DNA from: Thermocoleostomius sinensis A174
GTDB taxonomy: Bacteria; Cyanobacteriota; Cyanobacteriia; Elainellales; Elainellaceae
Direction: 5' to 3'
Assembly (NCBI RefSeq): GCF_026802175.1
Contig: NZ_CP113797.1
Location: forward strand, 783,026 to 847,025
Length of the DNA stretch: 64,000 nt
The first letter of the stretch is position 1; every line of letters starts with the position of its first letter. The position numbers and the translations under genes are program-made. Positions 25,490-34,953 of the stretch are shown in pieces. The notes beneath the pieces are model-generated. The model was not told the DNA's origin. It searched no databases and worked only from the letters and a program-made list of their open reading frames with translations.

Positions 25490-26353
25490 CTAGGCATGAA
25501 TGGTTCCATCGGGCATTATAACCCCAGCCAATTTAGCCCCTGTTAGCTTGACCATGAGTCGATTCGATACTCCAATGCGTGCTCCTTTCAAATTGGCGCC
25601 GCTCAGGTCTGCCCCGCTCAAATCTGCGCCAATCAAATTTGCTCCTTGCAGATTGGCTCGTCTTAAATCTGCTTCTAGCAAGTTGGCTCTAAACAGATTC
25701 GCTCCTTGCAGGTTGGCTTCTGCCAAGTTGACTCGATGCAAAAACGCATCGCTCAGATTGGCGTTGCTCAAGTTGGCCTGACTCAGGTTACGACAGGAAA
25801 GATCTTTTTCCCGCAAATCGGCTCCTGTAAAATCACTGCCGCTGAGGTCTTTGTCCTTGCGAGCGAAATTTGCCGATCGTGACCCAGATGCCGCGTAGGT
25901 TGATGGTTGCGAAGACGGTTGATAAACTCGGCTTTGTGCTGATGAAGATGAAGAAGCAGGAGAATAGGGAGTCTGAGGAGGTTGACTTCGCGAATAGGAT
26001 GGGCGCGGCGGTGGTTGATAGTAGTGGTAACGGGGCGGAACGGTCTGCGCTGAACGTGGATAGGGCGAATGGGGATAAGGAGAACGAGGTTGATACGCGG
26101 ATGAGTTAGTCGCTGAAGAGTCGGATGAGGGCGCAGAGGTTTTACGAGCAACATGATGCGATCGCAACTGATCGCGGGCTTGGTTAAATTCTTTCAGCTT
26201 GGCATGGGCTTTCTCTTGCAATCGAGGATTATCTTTGGGAAGGCGATCGGGATGCCAAACAAACACTAGGTCCTTATAGGCCTGATTCACCTCCTCTAGG
26301 GAAGCCCCCGGTTCCAGCCCTAATACTCGGTAATACCGCTCTAGATCGCTCAT
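25490..26353 (-). CDS. DnaJ-domain protein fused to C-terminal pentapeptide repeats
   Basis: From ATG 26353 the protein has 287 residues; a TTG at 26377 would add 8. Residues about 1-65 form a J domain with the HPD motif (VWHPDRLPKD). A low-complexity Ser/Pro/Tyr/Gln linker (about 70-160) follows. The C-terminal half (about 165-265) has pentapeptide repeats (DLSGSDFTGADL, ANLQGANLFRANL and so on), which fold into a right-handed beta-helix. The tail GVIMPDGTIHA is typical of cyanobacterial pentapeptide proteins. It probably recruits an Hsp70 (DnaK) to a target bound by the helix; target unknown. Confidence 0.88.
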   Translation of the reverse strand: MSDLERYYRVLGLEPGASLEEVNQAYKDLVFVWHPDRLPKDNPRLQEKAHAKLKEFNQARDQLRSHHVARKTSAPSSDSSATNSSAYQPRSPYPHSPYPRSAQTVPPRYHYYQPPPRPSYSRSQPPQTPYSPASSSSSAQSRVYQPSSQPSTYAASGSRSANFARKDKDLSGSDFTGADLREKDLSCRNLSQANLSNANLSDAFLHRVNLAEANLQGANLFRANLLEADLRRANLQGANLIGADLSGADLSGANLKGARIGVSNRLMVKLTGAKLAGVIMPDGTIHA

Positions 26354-26621
26354 CGACGCAATTAGATTGTTAGACAATTACATCTACACCATGAAAGGAT
26401 GGAATTAACGTGAAATTGTTCGAGTTGGCTGGATACCAGCTAGAGAAACTTCCAGCGAAAGAGAAGGTTTCCTCGACAGCAATAAAGGATATTTTTTATT
26501 CTACAAAGCCAGTTGCGGAAGCGATAGATGGGTTAATCTTCCAAGTAACAGCAATTGTCCCCTATGTTACCTGCGAATGCCCTAGTTAGCGTCTCGATTA
26601 CCGTGTGTAGGAGTTGTAGAA

Positions 26622-27350
26622 ATGATTAAGAATGTTGAGATTTTGTCTGATAAAGCGGCTTTGGTACAGCGATCGCTCGAGTTGGTGCTAGCTAAGATGG
26701 AAGCCGCGATCCGCGATCGGGGTCAGTTCACCCTAGCCCTATCAGGCGGCAGCACGCCCAAACCGTTGTATGAAGCTTTAGCAACTCAAGCATGTCCCTG
26801 GGACAAACTCCACATCTTCTGGGGGGATGAGCGTTATGTTCCGCCGGATCATCCCGACAGTAACGAAGGGATGGCTCGCAAAGCCTGGTTAAATCGAGTA
26901 CCCATTCCAGCCACTAATATTCACCCCATGCCCACCGATGCGTCTGATCCAGCCGAGGCAGCCCAACGCTATGAGCAAGACCTACAGCGAATCTTTCAAC
27001 TTCAGCCTGGTGAAATTCCAGCCCTAGATGTGATTTTGTTGGGCATGGGCGATGATGGGCACACGGCGTCGCTTTTTCCGCACACCGACGCTCTGCAAGT
27101 CCACGATCGACTCATTACTGTGGGCAATAAAGACGGTCAGCCGCGAATTACATTTACAGCCCCTTTAATCAATCAAGCTCGTTGTGTCATCTTTATGGTG
27201 TCTGGTGTCAGTAAACAAGCGGCGCTGTCGCAAATTTTTGCTTCTACAGCCGATGATGCTGCCTATCCTGCCCGTATGATCCAGCCAGTAGGAGAACTCT
27301 GGTGGTTGCTAGATCAAGCAGCAGGGGAAAATCTTGCAGTCGCATCTTAA
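26622..27350 (+). CDS. pgl: 6-phosphogluconolactonase
   Basis: The 242-residue protein shows the family blocks LALSGGSTPKPLYEAL (about 38-53), WDKLHIFWGDERYVPPDHPDSN (about 60-80), the DVILLGMGDDGHTASLFPH signature (about 140-158) and FTAPLINQA. It hydrolyses 6-phosphoglucono-lactone in the oxidative pentose phosphate pathway, important for respiration of glycogen in the dark. Length fits the DevB/Pgl family. A TAGGAG ribosome site lies 10-15 bases upstream of the ATG. It stands alone, divergent from the DnaJ-pentapeptide gene. Confidence 0.95.
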   Translation: MIKNVEILSDKAALVQRSLELVLAKMEAAIRDRGQFTLALSGGSTPKPLYEALATQACPWDKLHIFWGDERYVPPDHPDSNEGMARKAWLNRVPIPATNIHPMPTDASDPAEAAQRYEQDLQRIFQLQPGEIPALDVILLGMGDDGHTASLFPHTDALQVHDRLITVGNKDGQPRITFTAPLINQARCVIFMVSGVSKQAALSQIFASTADDAAYPARMIQPVGELWWLLDQAAGENLAVAS

Positions 27351-27639
27351 AGCAACGCTTTCAAAACAGGACTTCAAACCAGGTTTATTGAGAAATGAAA
27401 CGGAGCAGATCTGTAGAAATACGTAAAGCAATGACCAAACATTCACCGTCAGTCGTAATGATCGTAAGAGGGTGTTAAATCCCTGAGCCTTAACTTCCCA
27501 CAATAGGTATGATGGGGGACAAGGATCTTTAACTTGTATCGCGCATTTTGATTAGCGATCTAAAGCTAGGTAGATTCAAGCGCTGACCATTCTAACTCTG
27601 AGACATTAAGGAATTAGTGGCAATTCTGGAGAGCTTTGC

Positions 27640-28638
27640 ATGACCGTTTGTCCCAATTGCAATCACCATAACCCAGACGAAGCAGTTCATTGCGAGGCTT
27701 GTTTTACGCCTCTGCCACAGGAAATGCACTGTCCTAGCTGTGGTGCCATGGTACAGTCTGATGCGAGTTTTTGTGGGCAATGTGGTTTTCATTTGCAGGA
27801 TGCCACCCAAAGCAATGCTGTGCCGTTGCCTCCTACTGTAGCCGTATCTCCAGATAAAGCTCCTCCTACTGTTCCCATTCAGCCACCAGAAAGTTTACTT
27901 GAAAATACGGTTTATTCAAGCAGTTCAACGTCTTCCAGTTCCCCGTTGCCTTCAACTGTTACAGCCCCCAGAAGTTCACCCTCTGGTGAAGAGGGTGCAA
28001 CCGTGTCTGCACTACCACCCATCCTTGCGGCACCTGTTCCTAATTTGTCACCCGATCTTCCCCAATTGCCCCCCGAACCGATCGTAGAACCTGATCCACT
28101 CGCTGCTGAAATAGAGATGTCGTCTAATTCTGAAATTAATTATTCTTCGTCAATTCCGCCCCAAGAAACTGGTGGAATTGATACGTCTAAACCTTCTTTG
28201 CCCCACGAAGCTGCATCTCAGCCTCCTAACTCACCCCCTTCAACGGTTTCACCTCCGACGGTCGCCCAAGCTCCAATTTCCTCCGCCCCATCTCAAACGA
28301 TTCTGCAAACGCAGGTAGCACGGTTGCTGCATGTTCAAACAAATACGCCTGTAGAATTGCCGTCGAATTTAACAGTTGTTCATATCGGTAAGCCAAACGA
28401 TCGGGTTCCACCAGATGTTGATGTGTCTGGGTTCCCAAGTTCCGAAATTGTCTCCCGTGTCCATGCTGATATCCGTATTGAAGGAGACTCCTACTTCATT
28501 GAAGATGTGGGTAGTGCTAATGGGACATACATCAATAATTTGCCACTACCGTCAGGCAATCGCCATCGCTTACGTCCTGGCGATCGAATTGCGCTAGGGA
28601 AAGGAGATAAAGTTACGTTTTTGTTTCAACTTTCCTAA
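27640..28638 (+). CDS. Zinc-ribbon FHA domain protein
   Basis: The 332-residue protein has two N-terminal zinc ribbons (CPNCNHHNPDEAVHCEAC at 3-20 and CPSCGAMVQSDASFCGQC at 31-48). A long Pro/Ser/Thr linker (about 60-225) follows. The C-terminal FHA domain has the phosphothreonine-binding motifs IHVGK-like VVHIGKPNDR, SEIVSRVHADIRIE and the DVGSANGTYIN loop. It should bind phospho-Thr proteins, linking to Ser/Thr kinase signalling. GGAGAG lies upstream of the ATG. A second FHA gene follows 150 bp downstream on the same strand. Confidence 0.9.
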   Translation: MTVCPNCNHHNPDEAVHCEACFTPLPQEMHCPSCGAMVQSDASFCGQCGFHLQDATQSNAVPLPPTVAVSPDKAPPTVPIQPPESLLENTVYSSSSTSSSSPLPSTVTAPRSSPSGEEGATVSALPPILAAPVPNLSPDLPQLPPEPIVEPDPLAAEIEMSSNSEINYSSSIPPQETGGIDTSKPSLPHEAASQPPNSPPSTVSPPTVAQAPISSAPSQTILQTQVARLLHVQTNTPVELPSNLTVVHIGKPNDRVPPDVDVSGFPSSEIVSRVHADIRIEGDSYFIEDVGSANGTYINNLPLPSGNRHRLRPGDRIALGKGDKVTFLFQLS

Positions 28639-28788
28639 TTGCGCCTGATCTTCATAAGCTACGTGAATGCCTCAGTTTTATTACTGTCTTCATAAGTTAT
28701 ATAGATAAATCAGACTGATAATTCATACCTAAAGTCTATCGGCCTAGGCTCTTGATTAGGCTCATTTGATCTAGACGTAGTTTTTCGC

Positions 28789-29211
28789 GTGATTACTTTA
28801 ACCCTCTTGCATCCGCTCAAGCAGATTCCAATCCAAGTTTGGACTTTTCCAGATGAATCGAAGATTCGGATTGGTCGGTCTACTGACAACCAAGTGGTTC
28901 TCTACAGTGCTGTTGTATCTCGCCATCATGTTGAGCTACATCGTGTTGGTAATCAATGGGAAGTCGTGAACTTGGGTACAAATGGTACTTACATTGATGG
29001 CAGGCGCATCACTCAAGAACCGGTAACTGATGGGGTGATTATTCGCTTGGCGCGATCGGGACCTAATATTCAAATTCGTATCGGTGATGCGGTTTTGGAA
29101 GAATTACAAGACACGGTGAGCGCGCTTCGATCGTTGCCCACTCGGTCTGACCTTCCCCTAATTACTACGGAAATCACTCAACAAGCTCCCGAGGAAGATG
29201 ACGTTGAGTAG
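28789..29211 (+). CDS. Stand-alone FHA domain protein
   Basis: The 140-residue protein starts at GTG 28789. One FHA domain fills residues about 15-105: KIRIGRSTDNQVVL, SAVVSRHHVELHR and LGTNGTYIDGRRI are the phosphopeptide-binding loops. A short acidic tail follows (APEEDDVE). No ribosome binding site is obvious upstream, and translation may be coupled to an operon with the zinc-ribbon FHA gene before it. Binding partner unknown. Confidence 0.88.
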   Translation: MITLTLLHPLKQIPIQVWTFPDESKIRIGRSTDNQVVLYSAVVSRHHVELHRVGNQWEVVNLGTNGTYIDGRRITQEPVTDGVIIRLARSGPNIQIRIGDAVLEELQDTVSALRSLPTRSDLPLITTEITQQAPEEDDVE

Positions 29212-29424
29212 AATTAACTAACTCAGATGAGGCATTGGTGCCACTCAAATTATGGAGTTAGGCAATTCTCTTGATAGACCGTCCTAGACTCGATGCAATC
29301 GACCGAGGGTTAGTGCTTTCTATATGGGAATCATCCGCGTGAGAGTTCTAGGAGTTGGCTTCTACCTTTATGCTGAGAAGTAGAACACTCTTCATTTAAC
29401 CAGCCTGGCAATCCTCCAACCATC

Positions 29425-30597
29425 ATGCAAATTTACTTGGACTACAGTGCCACCACTCCTGTGCGTGCCGAAGCAATGGCTTTGATGCAGCAGGTGATGA
29501 CCGAACAATGGGGCAATCCTTCCAGCTTACATCAATGGGGACAGCGGGCCGCGACTGTTCTAGAAACCGCTCGGGAACAGGTGGCAGAGTTACTTCAAGC
29601 TGTGCCAGACTCGATCGTATTTACATCAGGTGGAACCGAATCCAATAATCTCGCGATTTGGGGCATTGCCCAGCAGTACACGATTCCGCAACATTTGATT
29701 ATTTCCAGCGTGGAACATTCGGCAATCTCTGAACCTGTTCGCTTGCTAGAAAAGTGGGGCTGGCAAGTCACACGCTTGCCAGTGGATGCACATGGGCGAG
29801 TCGATCCGAATGATTTACAAGCTGCATTGCGCCGAAATACTGTTTTGGTTTCAATTATCTATGGTCAAAGCGAAGTTGGGACGCTACAACCGATCGAAAC
29901 GCTAGGACAAATTGTTCGTGATCACGGGGCATTGTTTCACACCGACGCGGTGCAAGTGGCTGGACGCATTCCCATTAACCTTCAGCAGCTACCCGTTGAT
30001 TTGCTTTCGGTTTCTAGTCATAAGTTATATGGACCGCAAGGCGCTGGGGCACTTTATGTTAGACCGGGTGTAGAACTGCATCCGCTATTGAAGGGGGGGG
30101 GACAAGAGTTTAAGCTGCGATCGGGAACCCAAGCCGTTCCTCTCATAGCCGGGTTTGGACAGGCCGCAGTATTAGCGGCTCAAGAGATGATCAGCGAAAT
30201 ACCACGGTTGATACGATTGCGCGATCGCCTCTTTGATCGATTAGCCGATGTACCGATTCTGGTACCAACGGGCGATCGATTGCATCGGTTGCCTCATCAT
30301 GTCAGTTTTCATCTCAGCCATGCCGACAGCGAAACGTTGAGTGGTCAAACGATCGTGCGGCAGATGAATCTAGCTGGGATTGGAATTAGCTCTGGGTCAG
30401 CATGTCACAGCGGCAAACTGGTTCCCAGTCCGGTATTGTTGGCAATGGGTCTAAGCGATCGGCTAGCTAAGACTGGAATTCGATTAACCCTAGGACGCCA
30501 TACCACGGATGCCGATATCGATTGGACAGCAATGGTACTAAAGCAAGTCTTAAAACGCCTAGCCTCAGAACCCCTGTTGTCCTCAACAAGCCGATGA
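29425..30597 (+). CDS. Cysteine desulfurase (NifS/IscS class V aminotransferase)
   Basis: The 390-residue protein has the family start YLDYSATTPVRAEA, the GGTESNN cofactor loop (69-75), His98 in SSVEHSA, the PLP lysine at position 200 (SVSSHKLYG), and the catalytic cysteine at 327 (SSGSACHSG). It removes sulfur from cysteine as an enzyme persulfide for Fe-S cluster or thio-cofactor assembly. The active-site Cys loop is of group I (IscS/NifS) type, not SufS. No iscU/nifU lies beside it. Which physiological acceptor it serves is not determinable here. Confidence 0.92.
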   Translation: MQIYLDYSATTPVRAEAMALMQQVMTEQWGNPSSLHQWGQRAATVLETAREQVAELLQAVPDSIVFTSGGTESNNLAIWGIAQQYTIPQHLIISSVEHSAISEPVRLLEKWGWQVTRLPVDAHGRVDPNDLQAALRRNTVLVSIIYGQSEVGTLQPIETLGQIVRDHGALFHTDAVQVAGRIPINLQQLPVDLLSVSSHKLYGPQGAGALYVRPGVELHPLLKGGGQEFKLRSGTQAVPLIAGFGQAAVLAAQEMISEIPRLIRLRDRLFDRLADVPILVPTGDRLHRLPHHVSFHLSHADSETLSGQTIVRQMNLAGIGISSGSACHSGKLVPSPVLLAMGLSDRLAKTGIRLTLGRHTTDADIDWTAMVLKQVLKRLASEPLLSSTSR

Positions 30598-30687
30598 AGG
30601 ATTTACATTTGATAACATTTGATACTCTGTTTGATCTTCTTGATGTTCATCTAGGATGTAATCTCTAGGAATGCACTTATCCTGCTT

Positions 30688-31377
30688 CTACAGCTTCCAC
30701 GATGGGTCAATGTACCTCCGAACCAAGCTGATTCCCAGGACTTCTAAGGAACTCCAGCGGGGAACAGCCGGTAGGTTTAGGGTTGGCAACTCCCACAGCC
30801 CCATTGATTTATCAGGGTTCGCTCCAGTATCGTCACTCGGATCGGGCAGCAATAGCAGAGGGTTGGCTAGGTTGAACGGTGGTTGGCAGAGGTTGAGCGG
30901 CTTCCAAGACCCAGTAGGAGCATCTCGATTGATGGAAGTGCCAGGATAGGTTGTTGTTAGCAGATAGCGAGAACCGCTTTGCTGAAACTGGTGGAGAGCG
31001 CGGCAAGCGTCTTGCCAAGATAGGTGAACCAAGCAATCACGACTGATGATCAAATCAACCGAGGGCAATGGATCTTGAGTGATATCTCCTACGCGGAACT
31101 GGACGGCTGGAGACGCATAGCGCTGTTGGTTGCCCTCGATCAACTCTGGCACGATATCCATGCCCGTATAAGTAATTCCCTGACGCGGTACGTGCTGCAT
31201 CCAATTGAAATCACCACAGGGTGCATCTAATATCGATGTAACTTCAAGTTGCTGAAATAGGTCTGGCAGAGCGGCTCGCAGTGCGGCCGTACAAGCCAAT
31301 TCAGAGCCACGCCCAGACACCGATTCTTGACTCTGCCACAGATTAACTCGACGAATGTGATCGAAGACTCGTTGCAT
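30688..31377 (-). CDS. Class I SAM-dependent methyltransferase
   Basis: The 229-residue protein has a Rossmann methyltransferase core: motif I SILDAPCGDFNWMQHV (about 60-75), an acidic GMDIVPELI strand, VGDITQDPLPSVDLIISRDCLVHLS around motif IV, and QSGSRYLLTTTY. The substrate is unknown; the family is broad. It is transcribed leftward, 90 bp from the convergent cysteine desulfurase and followed upstream (on its strand) by the R3H ATPase gene. Confidence 0.85.
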   Translation of the reverse strand: MQRVFDHIRRVNLWQSQESVSGRGSELACTAALRAALPDLFQQLEVTSILDAPCGDFNWMQHVPRQGITYTGMDIVPELIEGNQQRYASPAVQFRVGDITQDPLPSVDLIISRDCLVHLSWQDACRALHQFQQSGSRYLLTTTYPGTSINRDAPTGSWKPLNLCQPPFNLANPLLLLPDPSDDTGANPDKSMGLWELPTLNLPAVPRWSSLEVLGISLVRRYIDPSWKL

Positions 31378-31472
31378 GTCAATTTGCGCGTTAACACCTA
31401 GACTTGAAGGATCTCCATCATTGTTGCATGATCAGGGTCTCATGCAGGGTAGATTGGATGCCGACTCGTGTC

Positions 31473-33353
31473 TCACGCCGGGTAAATTCGCAAACGACGA
31501 TTAGGTTCTTCGCCAAAGCTGGTGGATTTTAGCCGATAGTGTTCAACCAATTCATGCTGCATTTTGCGCACTTTGGCCGATCGCGGCAATAGTTCCACAG
31601 GCTGCCCTCTCGGAATTACAATCTGCTCTACGGCTAAGCGGGCTTCCTCCAAGGCTTCAATTTCATCCTCATCTGCACCTCGATAAAATAACGTCAAATC
31701 CATCGGTTCATCGGAGCCAGCCGTATCTAAATGAAGTAACCGCTGCAACGATCGAATCAATTGCGGCAAGCTGTTAGATTTCACTGCATGAATGGGAATT
31801 TGTCGCGTTTTGGCCAGTAGCCGTAGTTTTGAGTGGTTCTTGAGGTGCGATCGCAGTGCTAGAACGGCATCGGCACTATCGATATCTTTCGTTAGCACGA
31901 TCGGCAAGTGCATCGTTTGAATCACTTGATCCAGTTGATGACGACTGATGGCATAGGGATAGACATGCAACGGTAAGTCTTCCCCATTTGGCCCCCTGCT
32001 AGAGAACTCGTCCATTGGTTCGATCGATGCCAACGCACCATCCATTGACTCATTCAGCAATTGATCAAACTGTTGCCGATCGGTCAGTATCCGAGAAGAA
32101 CTGGTTTCCCCAATATCACTGCCCAGGTCATTGCGTTGATAGGACGGCAAGGGCGTCAACTGTCCAGACGTTCGCCAACCACTTCTTGTTGTTCCACTTT
32201 TCGCGGGATTACCAAACGGCAGCGGTCGAGCAGCAGGGGGTTGAGCAGCGATCGGAGATTCACGAGTAATGACTACCTCTCCGGCTTCATTCACAGTGCG
32301 CACTTGAGGATTCGGTTGTCGTCCGCGCAGCAAGTTATCTACAGTTTCCGACACATCTTCGTGCACCACCCACTTTTGCCGCTCTAGCATCTCAACAGCT
32401 ATGTCAAAGGTAGGTGGAGCTTTACGTTCCAAAACGCTTTTCTGGCTGCCCCGTCGCCGCGCTTCTTCGTCACCCAAGGTGACAGATTGAATACCGCCTA
32501 CCAAGTCGGACAGAGTAGGATTCTTGATCAAGTTCTCAATCCGATTGCCGTGGGCCGTGCCTACTAGTTGCACTCCTCGTTCGGCGATCGTCCGAGCCGC
32601 TAGCGCTTCCAGTTCAGTGCCAATTTCGTCAATCACGATTACTTCTGGCATGTGGTTTTCGACCGCTTCAATCATTACCTGATGCTGAAGTTCTGGACGT
32701 GCCACCTGCATTCGTCGCGCTCGGCCAATGGCTGGATGGGGCACATCTCCATCGCCGGCAATCTCGTTAGAGGTGTCAATAATGACGACGCGCTTGTTTA
32801 ACTCATCGGCTAACACGCGAGCGATCTCTCGTAGGGCTGTCGTTTTGCCTACACCGGGACGCCCCAACATGAGGATCGATCGCCCGGTTTCTACCAAATC
32901 GCGGATCATGCCGATCGTGCCAAAAATCGCCCGACCCACACGACAGGTCAGTCCAATCACTTCACCCGCCCGATTGCGAATGGCGCTGATGCGATGCAAC
33001 GTTCGTTCAATGCCTGCCCGATTATCGCCACTGAACATCCCAACTCGCTCAACTGAATGTTGTAGATCGCTTTTAGTGACCGGAACATCCGATAGATACT
33101 CCGAACCGCTCGGAAATCGTGCTTCTGGATAGCGTCCCAAATCTAAAACAACCTCCACAAGCTGATTACGATGAGGATGGGAGTCAATTTGGGACCGAAT
33201 CGGTTCCGGCAAAATTTCTAGCAGTTGATTTAAGTCGTCTGTCATTTGAACGGACATGGCAGGTGGTGTCGCAGATGCGTTAAGCCCAATGGTGTCTGAT
33301 GGTATGGCCGAATGAATTGGTTTATCTGAAGAATTTTTACCGTTAAATGTCAT
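31473..33353 (-). CDS. ycf45: R3H domain AAA ATPase (Ycf45 family)
   Basis: The 626-residue protein has an N-terminal helical part, a central AAA/RecA-like ATPase with Walker A LMLGRPGVGKTTALREI (about 160-176) and Walker B VIVIDEIGTELEALAA, and a C-terminal R3H nucleic-acid domain (KMQHELVEHYRLKSTSFGEEPNRRL). It is related to plastid Ycf45 and to SpoIIIAA-like ATPases. The biochemical role is not established. Internal starts MSVQ and MTDD (33257, 33245) are possible, since the first 32 residues are low-complexity. It lies downstream of ldpA and ndhN on the same strand, an order I recall from other cyanobacteria. Confidence 0.88.
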   Translation of the reverse strand: MTFNGKNSSDKPIHSAIPSDTIGLNASATPPAMSVQMTDDLNQLLEILPEPIRSQIDSHPHRNQLVEVVLDLGRYPEARFPSGSEYLSDVPVTKSDLQHSVERVGMFSGDNRAGIERTLHRISAIRNRAGEVIGLTCRVGRAIFGTIGMIRDLVETGRSILMLGRPGVGKTTALREIARVLADELNKRVVIIDTSNEIAGDGDVPHPAIGRARRMQVARPELQHQVMIEAVENHMPEVIVIDEIGTELEALAARTIAERGVQLVGTAHGNRIENLIKNPTLSDLVGGIQSVTLGDEEARRRGSQKSVLERKAPPTFDIAVEMLERQKWVVHEDVSETVDNLLRGRQPNPQVRTVNEAGEVVITRESPIAAQPPAARPLPFGNPAKSGTTRSGWRTSGQLTPLPSYQRNDLGSDIGETSSSRILTDRQQFDQLLNESMDGALASIEPMDEFSSRGPNGEDLPLHVYPYAISRHQLDQVIQTMHLPIVLTKDIDSADAVLALRSHLKNHSKLRLLAKTRQIPIHAVKSNSLPQLIRSLQRLLHLDTAGSDEPMDLTLFYRGADEDEIEALEEARLAVEQIVIPRGQPVELLPRSAKVRKMQHELVEHYRLKSTSFGEEPNRRLRIYPA

Positions 33354-33497
33354 GGATAATCTGGAGATCTAGGTGCAGTCAAACCTATTCAGTAAAACAA
33401 ACGGACAATTTTCAACCGAACAGAAAGCTCAGATTCGTAACGGGTGACAGGAGTCATGCAGAACTTGCAGAGCGACACTGCCCCCCGGTACTAGCCG

Positions 33498-34637
33498 CTA
33501 TCGAGGAATAGTTTGTTTTAAGGTCATAGATGCTTTTAGAGGGAACACTAAGGAATTGGCCAGATGCACAGCCTGCCAAAGCAAGGCGGGAACGGTTTCT
33601 AGTCGAAGAGGGGAGGCAGATTGGGGGGGGTGATCACGTTGAAACATTGCCGCGTTAGCCTCATTACCCCCCTGCTCCAATTGCTCTAAGATGGGAGCGA
33701 GTAAAACTCGTGCATAGCTTCCATAGGCCACTCCAGCAATGTAGCGTCCTACATCAACTTGTGACCGTAGCAGCCCAGCCGCATGTAGCTTAGCCACCGT
33801 GTGGCGATTGGTGCCGCCTGCTAGCTGAACGTGACCGGGTAAACCTGCACTTAACACTTTCTTCCCAAGCTTGACAGCCGCCCGAGTCGTACCATCTCCG
33901 ATATCGCCACTCATCGGTCTGCCGTCGGTTTGCCAAATCAACGAGCAGGGAAGTGGAGCCATCAGTTCGTAGAGAGACCACAGATAGTCAATCAAACCGT
34001 CGTCATCCGGGCAACTAATTGAGATCACCTTCAAGTTCGCGGTAAAGGGAGCGATCGCACTCCACAGTCGTTTAAAGTCGTGGAATCGTCCAACTTGCGT
34101 ATGAATTTCTACGGCATCCACATGAGCCAATACTAATGGAGCCACAACACTGGGTGCGGCTACATAAGACCGAGTGGTAATTTGTTGTACCGGGCAAATG
34201 GGCAGACAGCGTCCACAGCCATAGCAGCGGTTGTCGATGACACCTGCTTCAGACTGGTTAAATACAATCGCCTGGGCTGGACAAACCCTCTCACAGGGAC
34301 GATCGCACGCTGGAGGGCAAGCTGCTGGATCAAAAGCAGCCTTGCGGAAGTGAGGATCTTCGCCGTCGTTTAGGCTAACCATGAGCCAGGGCAAAGTTGT
34401 AGGAAAAAAGCCTTGCCGATTAGCAGCTTCAACTAACTGGCTTGCCGCTTGTAGCGCATCATAGGCGGCGTTAATTACGGCTGGATCTGCGGCGACATCA
34501 ATACAATCAGCACCAGCCAACGTATACGCAAGAGTGAGACTTCGAACGGCAGGAAGGTGTTGAAAACTGGCTCCACAAATTAGCTTAAACCAGTGGCCCT
34601 CCCTTAGGGATCGTAAGGGGTAATACAAATCAGTCAC
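33498..34637 (-). CDS. ldpA: LdpA, iron-sulfur protein of circadian clock light input
   Basis: The 379-residue protein starts at GTG 34637. Two ferredoxin-like Cys clusters (CPPACDRPCERVCP, about 108-121, and CYGCGRCLPICP, about 138-149) bind Fe-S clusters. The N-terminal part (SLREGHWFKLICGASFQHLP) and the C-terminal DGRPMSGDIGDGTTRAAVKLG region are characteristic. In Synechococcus LdpA senses redox state and adjusts clock period with light. It is transcribed leftward between ndhN and the R3H ATPase gene. Confidence 0.93.
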   Translation of the reverse strand: MTDLYYPLRSLREGHWFKLICGASFQHLPAVRSLTLAYTLAGADCIDVAADPAVINAAYDALQAASQLVEAANRQGFFPTTLPWLMVSLNDGEDPHFRKAAFDPAACPPACDRPCERVCPAQAIVFNQSEAGVIDNRCYGCGRCLPICPVQQITTRSYVAAPSVVAPLVLAHVDAVEIHTQVGRFHDFKRLWSAIAPFTANLKVISISCPDDDGLIDYLWSLYELMAPLPCSLIWQTDGRPMSGDIGDGTTRAAVKLGKKVLSAGLPGHVQLAGGTNRHTVAKLHAAGLLRSQVDVGRYIAGVAYGSYARVLLAPILEQLEQGGNEANAAMFQRDHPPQSASPLRLETVPALLWQAVHLANSLVFPLKASMTLKQTIPR

Positions 34638-34953
34638 CCTTACATACTAAAAGGCTACAGATAAAATGACTAGGTCACTTATGGCTTTAGTGTACTACAA
34701 GGGCAAGAAAACTAAATGTATCGATAATATCGCTGGTGCAAATACTGTCCAGAAAAATGATCCCCGGTAGCTTGAATCTTTGTTTTGCTCGCGTCTTTTG
34801 TTAAAACCGATCGATCTGTCGATCCTAAAACGATTAAACAAACTCCCACTGATTGAAATGGTTTTCTCTCAAATTGCAGCGCAGTAGGCGGTGGTAATGC
34901 AAAACGATTGCACGAAGCAAGAGGGGATCGCAAGCAACCAAGCCGCCCCTTTC
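34638..34953 (-). other. Spacer between ndhN and ldpA
   Basis: 316 bp with no gene or RNA motif that I recognise. It is likely transcribed as part of, or holds the promoter for, ldpA. A frame that enters from ndhN on the same strand is a shadow. Confidence 0.4.
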
